Part shown: positions 1 through 8,537 of the stretch, piece after piece
Numbering within the stretch: position 1 is the stretch's first letter
How the letters are laid out: each line of letters starts with the position of its first letter
Assembly (NCBI RefSeq): GCF_001570425.1
Contig: NZ_BCSX01000056.1
Location: 124,001-188,000, forward strand
Origin: Mycolicibacterium brisbanense
GTDB lineage: Bacteria; Actinomycetota; Actinomycetes; Mycobacteriales; Mycobacteriaceae
DNA: 64,000 nucleotides
Direction: 5' to 3'
Translations under genes and position numbers: made by a program
Notes under the pieces: model-generated
Database searches by the model: none
Seen by the model: the letters and a program-made list of their open reading frames with translations, nothing else
What the model was told of the DNA's origin: nothing

Positions 1-114
<114 letters not shown>

Positions 115-118
115 GCCT

Positions 119-1357
119 GTGAGCGAATCTCAGACCGCACCGCTGGCCGGGATCAGGATCGTTGCGCTCGAACAGGCGGTGTCCGCGCCGATGTGCACCC
201 GCGTGCTGGCCGATTTCGGTGCGCGTGTCATCAAGGTGGAGAACCCGAACGGTGGCGACTTCGCCCGTGATTACGACGATGTCGTGAACGGCCTTGCAGC
301 GCACTTCGTTTGGGCCAACCGAGGCAAGGAGTCCATCACCCTGGACCTGAAGACGGCCGGGGGACTGGACGTCCTGCACCAGCTACTCGACGGCGCCGAC
401 GCACTGGTCTCGAATCTGGCTCCTGGCGCGACCGCCCGCATGGGCCTGGCGCCTGCGGACCTGGCCCAGCGTCATCCGCAGCTGATCCCCGTCGAGATCG
501 ACGGATACGGCACCGGCGGCCCGCTGTCGCACAAGCGGGCCTACGACCTGCTGGTGCAAGCCGAATCCGGAGCGTGCGCGGTGACCGGCCACCCGAACAT
601 GCCTGCCAAACCCGGTCCGCCCGTGGCCGATATCTCGACGGGCCTATATGCCGCGCTGTCGATCATGGCGTTGCTCATCGGCCGGGCCCAGCGGCCGACC
701 GGGGCTTCGGCACCCGCCGTCGCGGTCAGCCTCTTCGACACCATGACCGACATCATGGGTTACCCGCTGACATACACCCAGCACTCCGGCATCGACCAGC
801 AGCCGCTGGGCATGAGCTCGCCGGCCGTCGCTCCATACGGGGCGTTCACGACGCGTGACCATCAGACGGTGGTGCTGGGCACCACCAACGACCGGGAATG
901 GCAACGGCTGGCCCGGGACATCATCGACCGACCGGACCTGGCCGACAATGACCGGTTCGCCACCAATTCCGACCGCTGCGCGGGCCGCGACGTCCTCAAC
1001 CAAGCGATCGGATCCTGGTGCGCACAACACGATCTCGCCGAGATCCAGCGGATCGCCGACGCGGCCGGAATCGGCAACTCGCGATACAACCGGCCCAGCG
1101 AAGTGATCAGCCACCAACACCTCAAGGACCGGGACCGGTGGCGCCCCGTCACCACCCCAAACGGGGAGATCAGTGCGCTGCTGCCGCCGCCGGTGATCAC
1201 CGGATTCGAACAACCGATGGGCGCGGTTCCTGGCCTGGGCGAGCACACCGATGCCATCCTGACCGATATGGGTCTGTCCGCCGCCCAGATCGACGTCCTG
1301 CGCCAACAGGGCGCGATCGGCCCGGCCTACCCGAGCACCAGAGATCGGAGCAATTGA
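119..1357 (+). CDS. CaiB/BaiF family (class III) CoA-transferase
   Basis: A 412-residue protein of the formyl-CoA transferase type, which moves CoA between carboxylic acids. It starts PLAGIRIVALEQ and continues with GARVIKVENP, both typical of the family N-terminus, and has VWANRGKESI near residues 64-73. Asp171 in PPVADISTG is the expected catalytic aspartate that forms the acyl anhydride. I chose GTG at 119: homology begins directly after it and the upstream SDR ends at 114, whereas an earlier ATG in this frame would overlap the SDR by about 60 bp. One base separates its stop from the thiolase start, so both are co-transcribed. The acyl substrate is unknown. A paralogue sits at 38613. Confidence 0.92.
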   Translation: MSESQTAPLAGIRIVALEQAVSAPMCTRVLADFGARVIKVENPNGGDFARDYDDVVNGLAAHFVWANRGKESITLDLKTAGGLDVLHQLLDGADALVSNLAPGATARMGLAPADLAQRHPQLIPVEIDGYGTGGPLSHKRAYDLLVQAESGACAVTGHPNMPAKPGPPVADISTGLYAALSIMALLIGRAQRPTGASAPAVAVSLFDTMTDIMGYPLTYTQHSGIDQQPLGMSSPAVAPYGAFTTRDHQTVVLGTTNDREWQRLARDIIDRPDLADNDRFATNSDRCAGRDVLNQAIGSWCAQHDLAEIQRIADAAGIGNSRYNRPSEVISHQHLKDRDRWRPVTTPNGEISALLPPPVITGFEQPMGAVPGLGEHTDAILTDMGLSAAQIDVLRQQGAIGPAYPSTRDRSN

Positions 1358-1358
1358 T

Positions 1359-2507
1359 ATGCGTGAAGCCGTCATCGTCGAAGCCGTACGCACTCCCGTC
1401 GGCAAGCGCAACGGCGGGCTGTCCGGTTTCCATGCCGCTGACCTCTCCGCACTCGTGCTCGACGCACTCGTCGAGCGCGCGGGTATCAGCCCCGACATCA
1501 TCGACGACGTGGTTTGGGGCTGCGTCTCGCAGGTCGGTGATCAGTCGAGCAACATCGGTCGTTTTGCGGTGCTCGCGGCCGGCTGGCCCGAACACATCCC
1601 GGGGACGACGGTCAACCGGGCCTGCGGATCCAGCCAGCAAGCGCTGGATTTCGCGGTGCAGGCGGTGATGTCGGGCCAACAGGACGTCGTGGTCGCCGGC
1701 GGGGTCGAGGTGATGAGCCGCGTCCCGCTGGGCGCGGCACGCGCCACCGGGCAACCGTATGGACCGAAGGTGCTCGACCGGTACAAGGGATTCGCGTTCA
1801 ACCAGGGCATCTCGGCTGAAATGATCTCGCAGAAGTGGGATTTCAGCCGGACGCAGCTCGACGAGTATTCCGTCTCGTCGCATGAGCGGGCCGCCGCCGC
1901 GCAGGACAGCGGCGCTTTCGAGACGCAGATGATCACGGTGTTCCCCGATGACGGTGACCCCGTAGTGGACGACGAGGGTGTGCGGCGGGGGACCACCGTT
2001 GAAAAGCTGGCGGGACTCAAGCCCGCGTTCACCGACGACGGTGTGATCCACGCCGGCAACTCGTCGCAGATCTCCGACGGGGCGGCGGCGCTGCTGGTGA
2101 TGACCGAGGAAAACGCTGTGGCGATGGGACTTTCACCGATCGTGCGGTACCGGGCCGGCGCCGTCACCGGCGCTGATCCGGTCTTGATGCTGACCGGCCC
2201 GATTCCGGCGACCGAGAAGGTGCTGCACAAAGCGGGCGTGCGGTTGGACGAGGTCGGGGTGTTCGAGGTCAACGAAGCGTTCGCACCCGTGCCATTGGCC
2301 TGGCTCGCCGAAACCGGTGCCGACGAGGCCAAGCTCAATCCGCTCGGCGGAGCGATCGCGCTGGGCCATCCGCTCGGAGCGTCGGGTGCGGTCCTGATGA
2401 CTCGGATGATCAACCACATGCGCGACAACGGAATTCAATACGGGTTGCAGACCATGTGCGAAGGCGGCGGTACCGCCAACGCCACGCTGGTCGAACTCGT
2501 CGGCTGA
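1359..2507 (+). CDS. Thiolase family protein (acetyl-CoA C-acyltransferase, FadA-like)
   Basis: A 382-residue degradative-type thiolase that should cleave 3-ketoacyl-CoA with CoA. All catalytic parts are visible: the nucleophile Cys89 in NRACGSSQQAL, His337 in GHPLGASGA, and Cys367 in CEGGGTANATL. EAFA-type sequence (NEAFAPV) precedes the His loop as expected. Length matches the family. It sits between a CoA-transferase (1 bp gap) and an acyl-CoA dehydrogenase (9 bp gap), which makes a role in one beta-oxidation cycle very likely. Substrate chain length or steroid origin cannot be told from sequence alone. Confidence 0.95.
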   Translation: MREAVIVEAVRTPVGKRNGGLSGFHAADLSALVLDALVERAGISPDIIDDVVWGCVSQVGDQSSNIGRFAVLAAGWPEHIPGTTVNRACGSSQQALDFAVQAVMSGQQDVVVAGGVEVMSRVPLGAARATGQPYGPKVLDRYKGFAFNQGISAEMISQKWDFSRTQLDEYSVSSHERAAAAQDSGAFETQMITVFPDDGDPVVDDEGVRRGTTVEKLAGLKPAFTDDGVIHAGNSSQISDGAAALLVMTEENAVAMGLSPIVRYRAGAVTGADPVLMLTGPIPATEKVLHKAGVRLDEVGVFEVNEAFAPVPLAWLAETGADEAKLNPLGGAIALGHPLGASGAVLMTRMINHMRDNGIQYGLQTMCEGGGTANATLVELVG

Positions 2508-2516
2508 GGAGATCGA

Positions 2517-3665
2517 GTGCAGCGGAACCTGTTCACCGACGACCACGAGGCGTTTCGGGCGCTGGCACGGGATTTCGTCGAAAAGGAAGTCGTCCCGTCC
2601 TATCCCGAATGGGAGAAGGCCGGCCGCATGCCGCGCGACGTCTTCAAACAGATGGGCGCACTGGGCATGCTGGGTATGGCCATCCCCGAGGCATACGGCG
2701 GAGCGGGGATCACCGACTACCGCTACAACGTCGTGCTGCAGGAGGAGGCGGCCCGGGCGCTCGTCACGCTATCGACGGTGCGCACCCAAACCGAGGTGAT
2801 CCTGCCGTACTTCCTGCGCTATGCGAACGACGAACAACGCCAGCGCTGGTTTCCAGGGCTGGCCGACGGGTCGCTGCTGACCGCGGTGGCGATGACGGAG
2901 CCGGGCACAGGGTCGGACCTCGCCGGCATGCGGACCACGGCCGTGCGCGACGGGGACGAGTATGTGCTCAATGGCGCCAAGACGTTCATCACCGGAGGCT
3001 CCCAGGCCGATCTCGTCATCGTCGTCGCGCGCACCTCGACCGACCCGGAGAACCGGCGCAGGGGATTGACGCTGCTGGTCGTCGAGGACGGGATGCCCGG
3101 CTTCACGCGGGGTCGGGAACTGGAAAAGATGGGCTGCAAGGTCCAGGACACCGCTGAGCTGTCTTTCGCCGATGTGCGGGTGCCGGCAGCCAACATGCTC
3201 GGTGCGGAAGGGGAGGCGTTCAGCTATCTGGGACACAACCTGCCCCAGGAACGGCTGACCGTGGCGGTCGGGTCGGTGGCCCAGGCCCGCTCGGCCATAG
3301 CCGCGGCGATCGACTACACCAAGGATCGCAAGGCGTTCGGAACCCCGGTCGCGTCGTTTCAGAACACCAAGTTCGAACTCGCGGCCTGCTCGACGGAGGT
3401 CGAAGCGGCCCAGGCGATGCTGGACCGTGCGGTTGCTCTGCATGTCGACGGCGAACTGTCCGGCGCCGACGCGGCACGCGTCAAGCTCTTCTGCACCGAG
3501 ATGCAGGCCCGGGTGATCGATCGATGCCTGCAATTGTTCGGCGGGTACGGCTACATGTTGGAGTACCCGATCGCCCGGCTGTACACCGATGCACGCGTGG
3601 CCCGGATCTACGCCGGGACCAGCGAAGTGATGAAGGTGATCATCGCCAAATCGCTGGGCCTCTAG
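2517..3665 (+). CDS. Acyl-CoA dehydrogenase (FadE-like)
   Basis: A 382-residue FAD flavoprotein that introduces an alpha-beta double bond in acyl-CoA. AMTEPGTGSDLAGM (about 125-138) and FITGGSQAD are the flavin/substrate loops. The C-terminal motif is IYAGTSEVM: the place where medium-chain enzymes carry the catalytic Glu is Ala. Instead Glu245 in NLPQERL matches the helix-G base used by long-chain and isovaleryl-type dehydrogenases, so a long or branched acyl substrate is more likely. Translation starts at GTG 2517 after GAGGAG at 2507-2512. It ends the operon that begins before the window. Confidence 0.93.
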   Translation: MQRNLFTDDHEAFRALARDFVEKEVVPSYPEWEKAGRMPRDVFKQMGALGMLGMAIPEAYGGAGITDYRYNVVLQEEAARALVTLSTVRTQTEVILPYFLRYANDEQRQRWFPGLADGSLLTAVAMTEPGTGSDLAGMRTTAVRDGDEYVLNGAKTFITGGSQADLVIVVARTSTDPENRRRGLTLLVVEDGMPGFTRGRELEKMGCKVQDTAELSFADVRVPAANMLGAEGEAFSYLGHNLPQERLTVAVGSVAQARSAIAAAIDYTKDRKAFGTPVASFQNTKFELAACSTEVEAAQAMLDRAVALHVDGELSGADAARVKLFCTEMQARVIDRCLQLFGGYGYMLEYPIARLYTDARVARIYAGTSEVMKVIIAKSLGL

Positions 3666-3733
3666 GTACGGGCCAGCAATCGCGCGTTACACATTGTGAG
3701 ATAGGCGTCACGAAAGTATTCCCGGTGAGACCC

Positions 3734-3782
3734 TTGTCACAGTCGAAAAACCTACCTACTGTGTGTTCACTAGGTTGGTTTT
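3734..3782 (+). promoter_or_regulatory. Promoter with overlapping inverted repeat (probable TetR operator)
   Basis: A -35-like TTGTCA (3734-3739) is followed 17 bp later by a -10-like TACTGT (3757-3762). An inverted repeat with 11 of 12 matching bases surrounds and follows the -10: AAAACCTACCTA at 3747-3758 and TAGGTTGGTTTT at 3771-3782, separated by 12 bp. This is the arrangement expected of an autoregulating TetR protein, whose gene starts at 3805. Transcription would begin near 3769, which also rules out the upstream GTG at 3763 as a start codon. Confidence 0.65.
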
Positions 3783-3804
3783 GGCCGGAGTGTCAGGGAG
3801 TTCG

Positions 3805-4437
3805 GTGGCATCGGTTTCTGAGGGTCCAGCGGCGCGGCCGTACGAGTCGCTGCTCGCGAAGGGCGAGGACCGCAAACAGCGGATCCTTTCCGTCGCAGAG
3901 AGGCTGCTGGCCCGCAACGGATGGCGCAACACGTCCCTGGCTCAGATCGCCAAAGCGGCCGGTGTCACGCCGGCGGGCCTGCTGCACCATTTCGAATCCA
4001 AGGAACAACTGCTCAATGCGGTGCTCGACGCCCGCGACTACGACGACGATATTCACGCCGACCGGTCAGGTGACCTCGCGGAGGAGATCACCAGGGTCGC
4101 AGAACGTTTCGAGCGAGCGCCCGAGCTGGTAGGCACCTTCACCGTGCTTCTCGTGGAGAACATCCAGCCCGATGCACCGCTGCACGACCGGCTGCTCAAG
4201 CGCCAGCAGGACGCCCGAGCCATCGTCGCCGACATCCTCCGCCGCGGCCAGGACAGCGGCCGTTACCGCCCAGATTTCGACGCGGCCAACAAGGCCGTGG
4301 AGATTCTCGCCTTCGTAAACGGAATGGAGACCTCGTGGTTACTCGATCCCTCACTACCGCTGGTGGACGTATTCAAGGGCTACGCGCAGATGCTGGCCCG
4401 GGAGATCGAGGCGCCCGGCACAGCGGCCGACCAGTGA
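3805..4437 (+). CDS. TetR/AcrR family transcriptional regulator
   Basis: A 210-residue DNA-binding repressor candidate. The N-terminal TetR helix-turn-helix is plain: NTSLAQIAKAAGVTPAGLLH followed by HFESKEQLL. The C-terminal ligand domain is unremarkable and does not reveal an effector. Start GTG 3805 is preferred because AGGGAG lies four bases upstream and because the promoter at 3734-3762 places the transcript start after the alternative GTG at 3763. The inverted repeat in that promoter is its likely operator. It probably controls itself and perhaps the fatty-acid operon just upstream. The next gene follows after 14 bp. Confidence 0.9.
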   Translation: MASVSEGPAARPYESLLAKGEDRKQRILSVAERLLARNGWRNTSLAQIAKAAGVTPAGLLHHFESKEQLLNAVLDARDYDDDIHADRSGDLAEEITRVAERFERAPELVGTFTVLLVENIQPDAPLHDRLLKRQQDARAIVADILRRGQDSGRYRPDFDAANKAVEILAFVNGMETSWLLDPSLPLVDVFKGYAQMLAREIEAPGTAADQ

Positions 4438-4451
4438 GAGCCGAGGACGAT

Positions 4452-4952
4452 ATGCGGTATCGGCTCGATGTGGTGGCTCCCCGCGTCGTCGATGCGGTGA
4501 AGTTCGCCGGAGGCTGGCTCGTCGACCGGGTGATGGCCGGCTGGGACGTCACGGTACTCATCGGCATCGACGAGGATGTCCGTCCGCTGGATATCCTCGG
4601 CGTCGAAACCTTGGATCTGGAAAGCGTGCTGGAATCGTGGGATGACCGGCCGCATCCCCATACCGTCGCAGTCGCCGCCGAGTTGTTCAACACCGACGAC
4701 CGGGTGCGTCAAGGGGTGCTCAACGCCCTGGAACAGGGCCGCACCGAGGTGACCCTGTGGGGTGACGGTTGTCCCGATGAGTTGAGTGTCAGCCCCGTAC
4801 TTCACGAATTATCCGCGGCCGCACGTGCTTTCAAGGCACAAGCGTTGACGGCGGTCGACGCCCGCGATGCGGTCGTGGGCAGCACCGAGGCATTCCGGTG
4901 CGGCGTCATGTCGATCCGGTCGGTGCCGGCCGACCTGATCGCGGTTGGCTGA
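4452..4952 (+). CDS. Conserved hypothetical protein
   Basis: A 166-residue soluble protein that I do not recognise. It begins MRYRLDVVAPRVVDAVKFAG, has an acidic middle (GIDEDVRPLDILGVETLDLE) and no signal peptide or membrane segment. ATG 4452 has GAGGA four bases upstream; a GTG at 4434 that overlaps the TetR stop as GTGA is an alternative and would add six residues. Tight linkage to the TetR gene suggests co-transcription. It might be a small modulator of that regulon, but nothing in the sequence proves this. Confidence 0.7.
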   Translation: MRYRLDVVAPRVVDAVKFAGGWLVDRVMAGWDVTVLIGIDEDVRPLDILGVETLDLESVLESWDDRPHPHTVAVAAELFNTDDRVRQGVLNALEQGRTEVTLWGDGCPDELSVSPVLHELSAAARAFKAQALTAVDARDAVVGSTEAFRCGVMSIRSVPADLIAVG

Positions 4953-5001
4953 CATGGGGGCCCGCTGGGCAGCTGCTGAGTGCTTTCGGCCAACTCGCTG
5001 A

Positions 5002-5025
5002 AAAGTAGCTACTGACAACTACTTT
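5002..5025. repeat. Inverted repeat upstream of secreted protein gene
   Basis: AAAGTAG (5002-5008) and CTACTTT (5019-5025) form perfect 7-bp arms around a 10-bp spacer; AGTAGCTACT at 5004-5013 is also palindromic by itself. It lies 60 bp before the start at 5085 and could be an operator for that gene or a weak terminator for 4952. No T-run follows. Confidence 0.4.
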
Positions 5026-5084
5026 GGCGGCCACAAGGCTCGCAATAGGTGTTTTGGATAATCTCTGAGGGCAATCCTTGGAGT

Positions 5085-5459
5085 ATGAATACCGTCAAGA
5101 TGACAAGACCGTGGGTCCGGGCCTGCGCCACCGCGCTGGCTGCCGGGGCTCTGGGATTGTCCGGCCTCGGACTGACCACCGGTATCGCTCAGGCCGTCCC
5201 TGCTCCGGCCCCGACAGACCACCATCACTGGTGCCCGGGTGATCGGTGGGACCAGGGCTGGGGTAACAACTCGGACTGGAACAACTGCCACGATTGGGAC
5301 GACAACTTTGCCGGCGCGCCATACGGATACGGCGTACCGGACTGGGCGCCGCCGCCACCGCCGCCGCCGTTCTGGGCGCCGTGGGCTCAGGTGGTCTGGA
5401 ATCCCAATGTGAATGCGTGGGGCTTCTGGAACGGGCCCGGAATCTGGATCCCGCTGTAG
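5085..5459 (+). CDS. Small secreted Trp/Pro-rich protein
   Basis: A 124-residue exported protein. Residues 1-33 form a Sec signal peptide with a basic start, an Ala/Leu/Gly-rich core and a likely cut after GIAQA. The mature part is rich in His, Trp, Asn and Asp (HHHWCPGD, WGNNSDWNN), has a run of six or more prolines near the middle and ends in a Trp-rich tail. Such small proline-rich secreted proteins are common in mycobacteria and mostly have no known role. ATG 5085 is preferred over an upstream TTG/ATG because TTGGAG precedes it and the signal peptide begins there. No partner gene is obvious. Confidence 0.75.
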   Translation: MNTVKMTRPWVRACATALAAGALGLSGLGLTTGIAQAVPAPAPTDHHHWCPGDRWDQGWGNNSDWNNCHDWDDNFAGAPYGYGVPDWAPPPPPPPFWAPWAQVVWNPNVNAWGFWNGPGIWIPL

Positions 5460-5475
5460 AGCTTGAATTTGTAAA

Positions 5476-5492
5476 GCCTTGCACCACAAGGC
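5476..5492. terminator. Hairpin between convergent genes
   Basis: GCCTTG (5476-5481) and CAAGGC (5487-5492) form a perfect 6-bp stem with a 5-nt loop, 16 bp after the stop at 5459 and before the convergent GntR gene. There is no T-tract, so it is a weak terminator candidate only. Confidence 0.35.
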
Positions 5493-5644
5493 CTCAGTGA
5501 GCGACGCCTATGTGGAAACCGCGAAAGAAGGCTCAGCTGAAGCGCGCCGCCGGCCAGCGTCGAGTCAGGACGTCGGTGCCATCGCACCAGCGACTGCTTG
5601 TCGCCGGTGACAGTGGCAGGCTGCCGTGGCTTGGATAGGTCCTG

Positions 5645-6307
5645 TCATGTGTTCTCCACGGCAGGGTCACGGTTGGCTGCAGCGTGTATGTGGTGGGCCA
5701 TCGCGGCGGCGGCGGCGTCGGGATCGCCGGCGGCGATGGCATCGATGATGGCATCGTGCTGTTCGGACACTGCCGCGGCCCATTCAGGATCAGTCAGATT
5801 GGACACCGCTGACACGGCGATTCGGTCCCACGCCCGCCCTAGGAAGTCGTGCAGCATCGGATTGTCGGCCGCCTCGGCGATTTGGCGATGCAACTCGAAG
5901 TTGCGCTGGGCGACTTCGCGCGGTTCCCCGGCGGCGACGGCTTCGTTGATCGCCTCTGCTTTGAGTCGCAGGTTTTTCAGCACCACGGGAGCGAGTTCAC
6001 CCTCGGACTGTCGTTGGGCTGCTGACCTCGCGGCCAACTGCTCAAGTACTTCGCGCACCTGGTAGAGATCGCGTCGTTCCTTTGTCGATAGGCCGGCCAC
6101 CACGGCCCCACGTCCCGCGCGTGAGACCAGGCCGTCGGCGTGAAGCCGTTGGAGCGCTTCTCGAACCGGGGTTCGGGAGACGCCGAGTTCCTCGGCTAGT
6201 TCGACCTCGGTCAGCCGATCACCAGGCGCGTACCGGCCGGCTGACAGTCGATGCCGCAGTGCGACGTAGACGGTCTGGGCGCTGTCTGCTGCAGCGGTCG
6301 GAGGCAT
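5645..6307 (-). CDS. GntR family (FadR/FCD type) transcriptional regulator
   Basis: A 220-residue regulator. Residues about 10-75 form the winged helix, with GDRLTEVELAEELGVSRTPV followed by REALQRL, the GntR signature. The C-terminal half is an all-helical FCD ligand domain with the metal-binding type residues ELHRQIAEAADNPML and a later HDAII...MAHHI. Such proteins usually sense a small carboxylate. ATG 6307 is chosen since homology starts soon after; the open frame runs further upstream without support. It diverges from the TSUP-amidohydrolase operon, and the palindrome at 6360-6383 in the shared spacer is its likely site, so it is the probable local repressor of that pathway. Confidence 0.92.
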   Translation of the reverse strand: MPPTAAADSAQTVYVALRHRLSAGRYAPGDRLTEVELAEELGVSRTPVREALQRLHADGLVSRAGRGAVVAGLSTKERRDLYQVREVLEQLAARSAAQRQSEGELAPVVLKNLRLKAEAINEAVAAGEPREVAQRNFELHRQIAEAADNPMLHDFLGRAWDRIAVSAVSNLTDPEWAAAVSEQHDAIIDAIAAGDPDAAAAAMAHHIHAAANRDPAVENT

Positions 6308-6347
6308 GGGCCGACTGTACACAGCCCCCGAAAGGCCGGAGGGGCTA

Positions 6348-6383
6348 TTGACGTTTTCTGCATGCATTGCATACAGTGCATGC
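6348..6383 (+). promoter_or_regulatory. Promoter with GCATGCA/TGCATGC palindrome (GntR operator candidate)
   Basis: TTGACG (6348-6353) and TACAGT (6372-6377), 18 bp apart, make a good sigma-A promoter. Perfect arms GCATGCA (6360-6366) and TGCATGC (6377-6383) flank the -10. Transcription would start about 6384-6385, exactly at the GTG of the permease gene, so the mRNA is probably leaderless. Occupancy by the divergent GntR protein would block RNA polymerase. Confidence 0.6.
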
Positions 6384-6384
6384 C

Positions 6385-7170
6385 GTGACGGTGACGAGTA
6401 CCACACCCTTCCAGTGGGCAATACTGCTGGCAGCCGGGCTGCTCGCTGGAGCGGTCAACACGATCGCGGGCGGCGGGTCGTTGATTTCCTTTCCTGCGCT
6501 GATCGCCCTCGGCTACAACCCCCTCATCGCCAACGTCACCAATGCCGTCGCCACCGTCCCCGGGTACGTCGGAGGTTGCATAGGATTTCGCGCCGACCTG
6601 GCCGACCAAAAGCCCGTGTTGGCTCGGTTGGGAGCCGTGACCGTTCTTGGTGCGCTGGCGGGCTCAGCACTGCTGATGGCGTTGCCGGCCCGCAGTTTCC
6701 AGGACATCGTGGGTTGGCTTGTCCTGGGTTCGGCAGTCCTCATGCTCATCCAGCCCAGAATCCGGAGCCTCGTTGAACGCCGTGCCGAGTCGACCTCGCG
6801 CGTGGCCACAGCCACCCGTGTGCTCCCTTTATGCGCTGCCCAGTTCGGTGTCGCGCTGTACGGGGGATATTTCGCCGCCGGCCTGGGCATCATGATGCTC
6901 GCTGTACTCGGTGTCTTCCGGCACGACTCCCTGCGCCGGTTGAATGCCTTGAAATCGGGGCTGTCGCTGGTCGTCGGCGCAGTATCGGCTGCCTTCTTCG
7001 CCGTCAGTGCCCCGATCGCATGGATTCCGGCGCTCATCCTGGCCGCGTCGGGGCTGGCTGGTGGGCTCCTCGGGGCGCGCTTCGCGCGCATCATTCCCCC
7101 AGAAGGATTGCGAAGAACCGTAATTGCCGTCGGGTTCGCCGCCGGACTACTGCTACTCGTAAGGAAGTGA
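6385..7170 (+). CDS. TSUP family (TauE/SafE-like) membrane permease
   Basis: A 261-residue integral membrane protein with about eight hydrophobic segments and the two internal repeats typical of the TSUP/DUF81 family (GAVNTIAGGGSLISFPAL early, then the second-half GLLGARFARIIPPEGLRRT). Family members move small anions or organic acids such as sulfite, sulfoacetate or taurine-derived products. GTG 6385 is favoured because the promoter predicts transcription to begin there; the TTG at 6367 lies inside the promoter. It heads an operon with an amidohydrolase (5 bp gap), so it probably handles a substrate or product of that pathway rather than sulfite as such. Confidence 0.88.
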   Translation: MTVTSTTPFQWAILLAAGLLAGAVNTIAGGGSLISFPALIALGYNPLIANVTNAVATVPGYVGGCIGFRADLADQKPVLARLGAVTVLGALAGSALLMALPARSFQDIVGWLVLGSAVLMLIQPRIRSLVERRAESTSRVATATRVLPLCAAQFGVALYGGYFAAGLGIMMLAVLGVFRHDSLRRLNALKSGLSLVVGAVSAAFFAVSAPIAWIPALILAASGLAGGLLGARFARIIPPEGLRRTVIAVGFAAGLLLLVRK

Positions 7171-7175
7171 TCGCG

Positions 7176-8516
7176 ATGACCCTCGACCGCACGCAGGACC
7201 TCCCAGACCGTCAGACGCTGCTGATACGCGATGGCCTGGTTGTGGCGATGGATGATCACGACCCGCAACCGGTCGACATTCTGATCGACGACGGCGCCAT
7301 CGTCGAGATTGGGCCAAACGTGCACAGCAACAACGCAACTGTCATCGATGCAAGCAGTCACTTCGTGCTGCCGGGGTTCATCGATACGCATTGGCACTTG
7401 TGGAACTCGCTGCTGCGGGGCACGGTCGGCGATGCGCCAGACCGTGACTACTTCACGGTCAAGCGATCGTTGGCGCCGCATCACGACGTGTCAGACTTCT
7501 ACTGGGCAGCACGGTTCGGGCTAGCCGAAGCAGTCGACGCTGGGTTTACCACGGTCCACAACTGGGACCACAACGTCCGCAACGCTGACGACGTGGACGC
7601 CAATATCAGCGCACATCTCGACGCCGGTCTGCGCGGTCGATTCTCCTATGGTCCGCGGGACAACAGTGGCAGCGAAGAACCGATGGACCTGCATGGCGTG
7701 CAATCCATGCTCAGGCGCTGGACCCCGGATCTCCTCGACGGTCGGATCACCTTCGGAGTCGCCTTGCGCGGCCCCTACCGGACTACTCCAGAGGTCTATC
7801 GCGAAGAATGGCGGTACGCGCGTGCAGCCAAGCTACCCATCACCATGCACTGTGACCGATGCCTACGTGAAAGAGGCTGCAAAAGCTGCGGATTGACGCT
7901 GCTCGACAGCGAAGGGCTCCTCGGTCCCGACGTCCAGATCGTCCATGCGGTACATGCCTCAACCGAAGACCTCGCCGCGTTGACACGCACCGGAACCACC
8001 GTCTCGCTGAGCCCCGTCACTGAACTGCAGACGATGGGCTTTCCCCAAGTCTCCGAGCTCATCGCCGCGGGTATCCAGACGAGCTTCTCGATTGACACGC
8101 TGGCCATGCCCACCACCGCAGACGTATTCACCGCCCTGCGCACCGTGTTGTCGGTCGAACGCGCCCGTACCGGATCCACCGACATCACTGCCCGAAAACT
8201 ACTGCGCATGTTCACGATCGAAGCCGCCGACGGGCTGGGCCTGGCTGACTCTACTGGCTCCATCGCCATCGGAAAACGTGCCGACATCATCCTGATTCGT
8301 CAAGATCCGAACCTGCTCCCCGTCGGCGATCCCTTCGAAACGCTTGTCTACAACGGCAGGACAGACAACGTGAAAACCGTCATCGCCGACGGACGGATTC
8401 TCAAACATGACGGTGCGTTGACCCAACCGTCGGTGCGTGACATCGGCTCGATTGCACAATCACGCCGCGACGCCATCGTCGCACGGGCCGCCGCAGCCGG
8501 TCACTGGCAGAGCTGA
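7176..8516 (+). CDS. Metal-dependent amidohydrolase (cytosine deaminase/TrzN-like superfamily)
   Basis: A 446-residue hydrolase of the amidohydrolase superfamily, probably removing an amino or similar group from a heterocycle. Metal ligands are in place: His72 and His74 in DTHWHLW, His225 in TMHCD, His257/His260 in IVHAVHAS and Asp307 in SIDTLAM. The C-terminal beta-sandwich (GKRADIILI) is present. Odd point: directly after His225 there are four cysteines at 226, 229, 235 and 238 (CDRC and CKSC), a possible zinc knuckle beside the active site that I do not know from the family. ATG 7176 has AAGGAAG upstream. Operon context with two transporters suggests uptake and ring deamination or ring opening of an N-containing compound. 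Confidence 0.88.
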   Translation: MTLDRTQDLPDRQTLLIRDGLVVAMDDHDPQPVDILIDDGAIVEIGPNVHSNNATVIDASSHFVLPGFIDTHWHLWNSLLRGTVGDAPDRDYFTVKRSLAPHHDVSDFYWAARFGLAEAVDAGFTTVHNWDHNVRNADDVDANISAHLDAGLRGRFSYGPRDNSGSEEPMDLHGVQSMLRRWTPDLLDGRITFGVALRGPYRTTPEVYREEWRYARAAKLPITMHCDRCLRERGCKSCGLTLLDSEGLLGPDVQIVHAVHASTEDLAALTRTGTTVSLSPVTELQTMGFPQVSELIAAGIQTSFSIDTLAMPTTADVFTALRTVLSVERARTGSTDITARKLLRMFTIEAADGLGLADSTGSIAIGKRADIILIRQDPNLLPVGDPFETLVYNGRTDNVKTVIADGRILKHDGALTQPSVRDIGSIAQSRRDAIVARAAAAGHWQS

Positions 8517-8537
8517 ACCGACCACACGGAAGTGACC

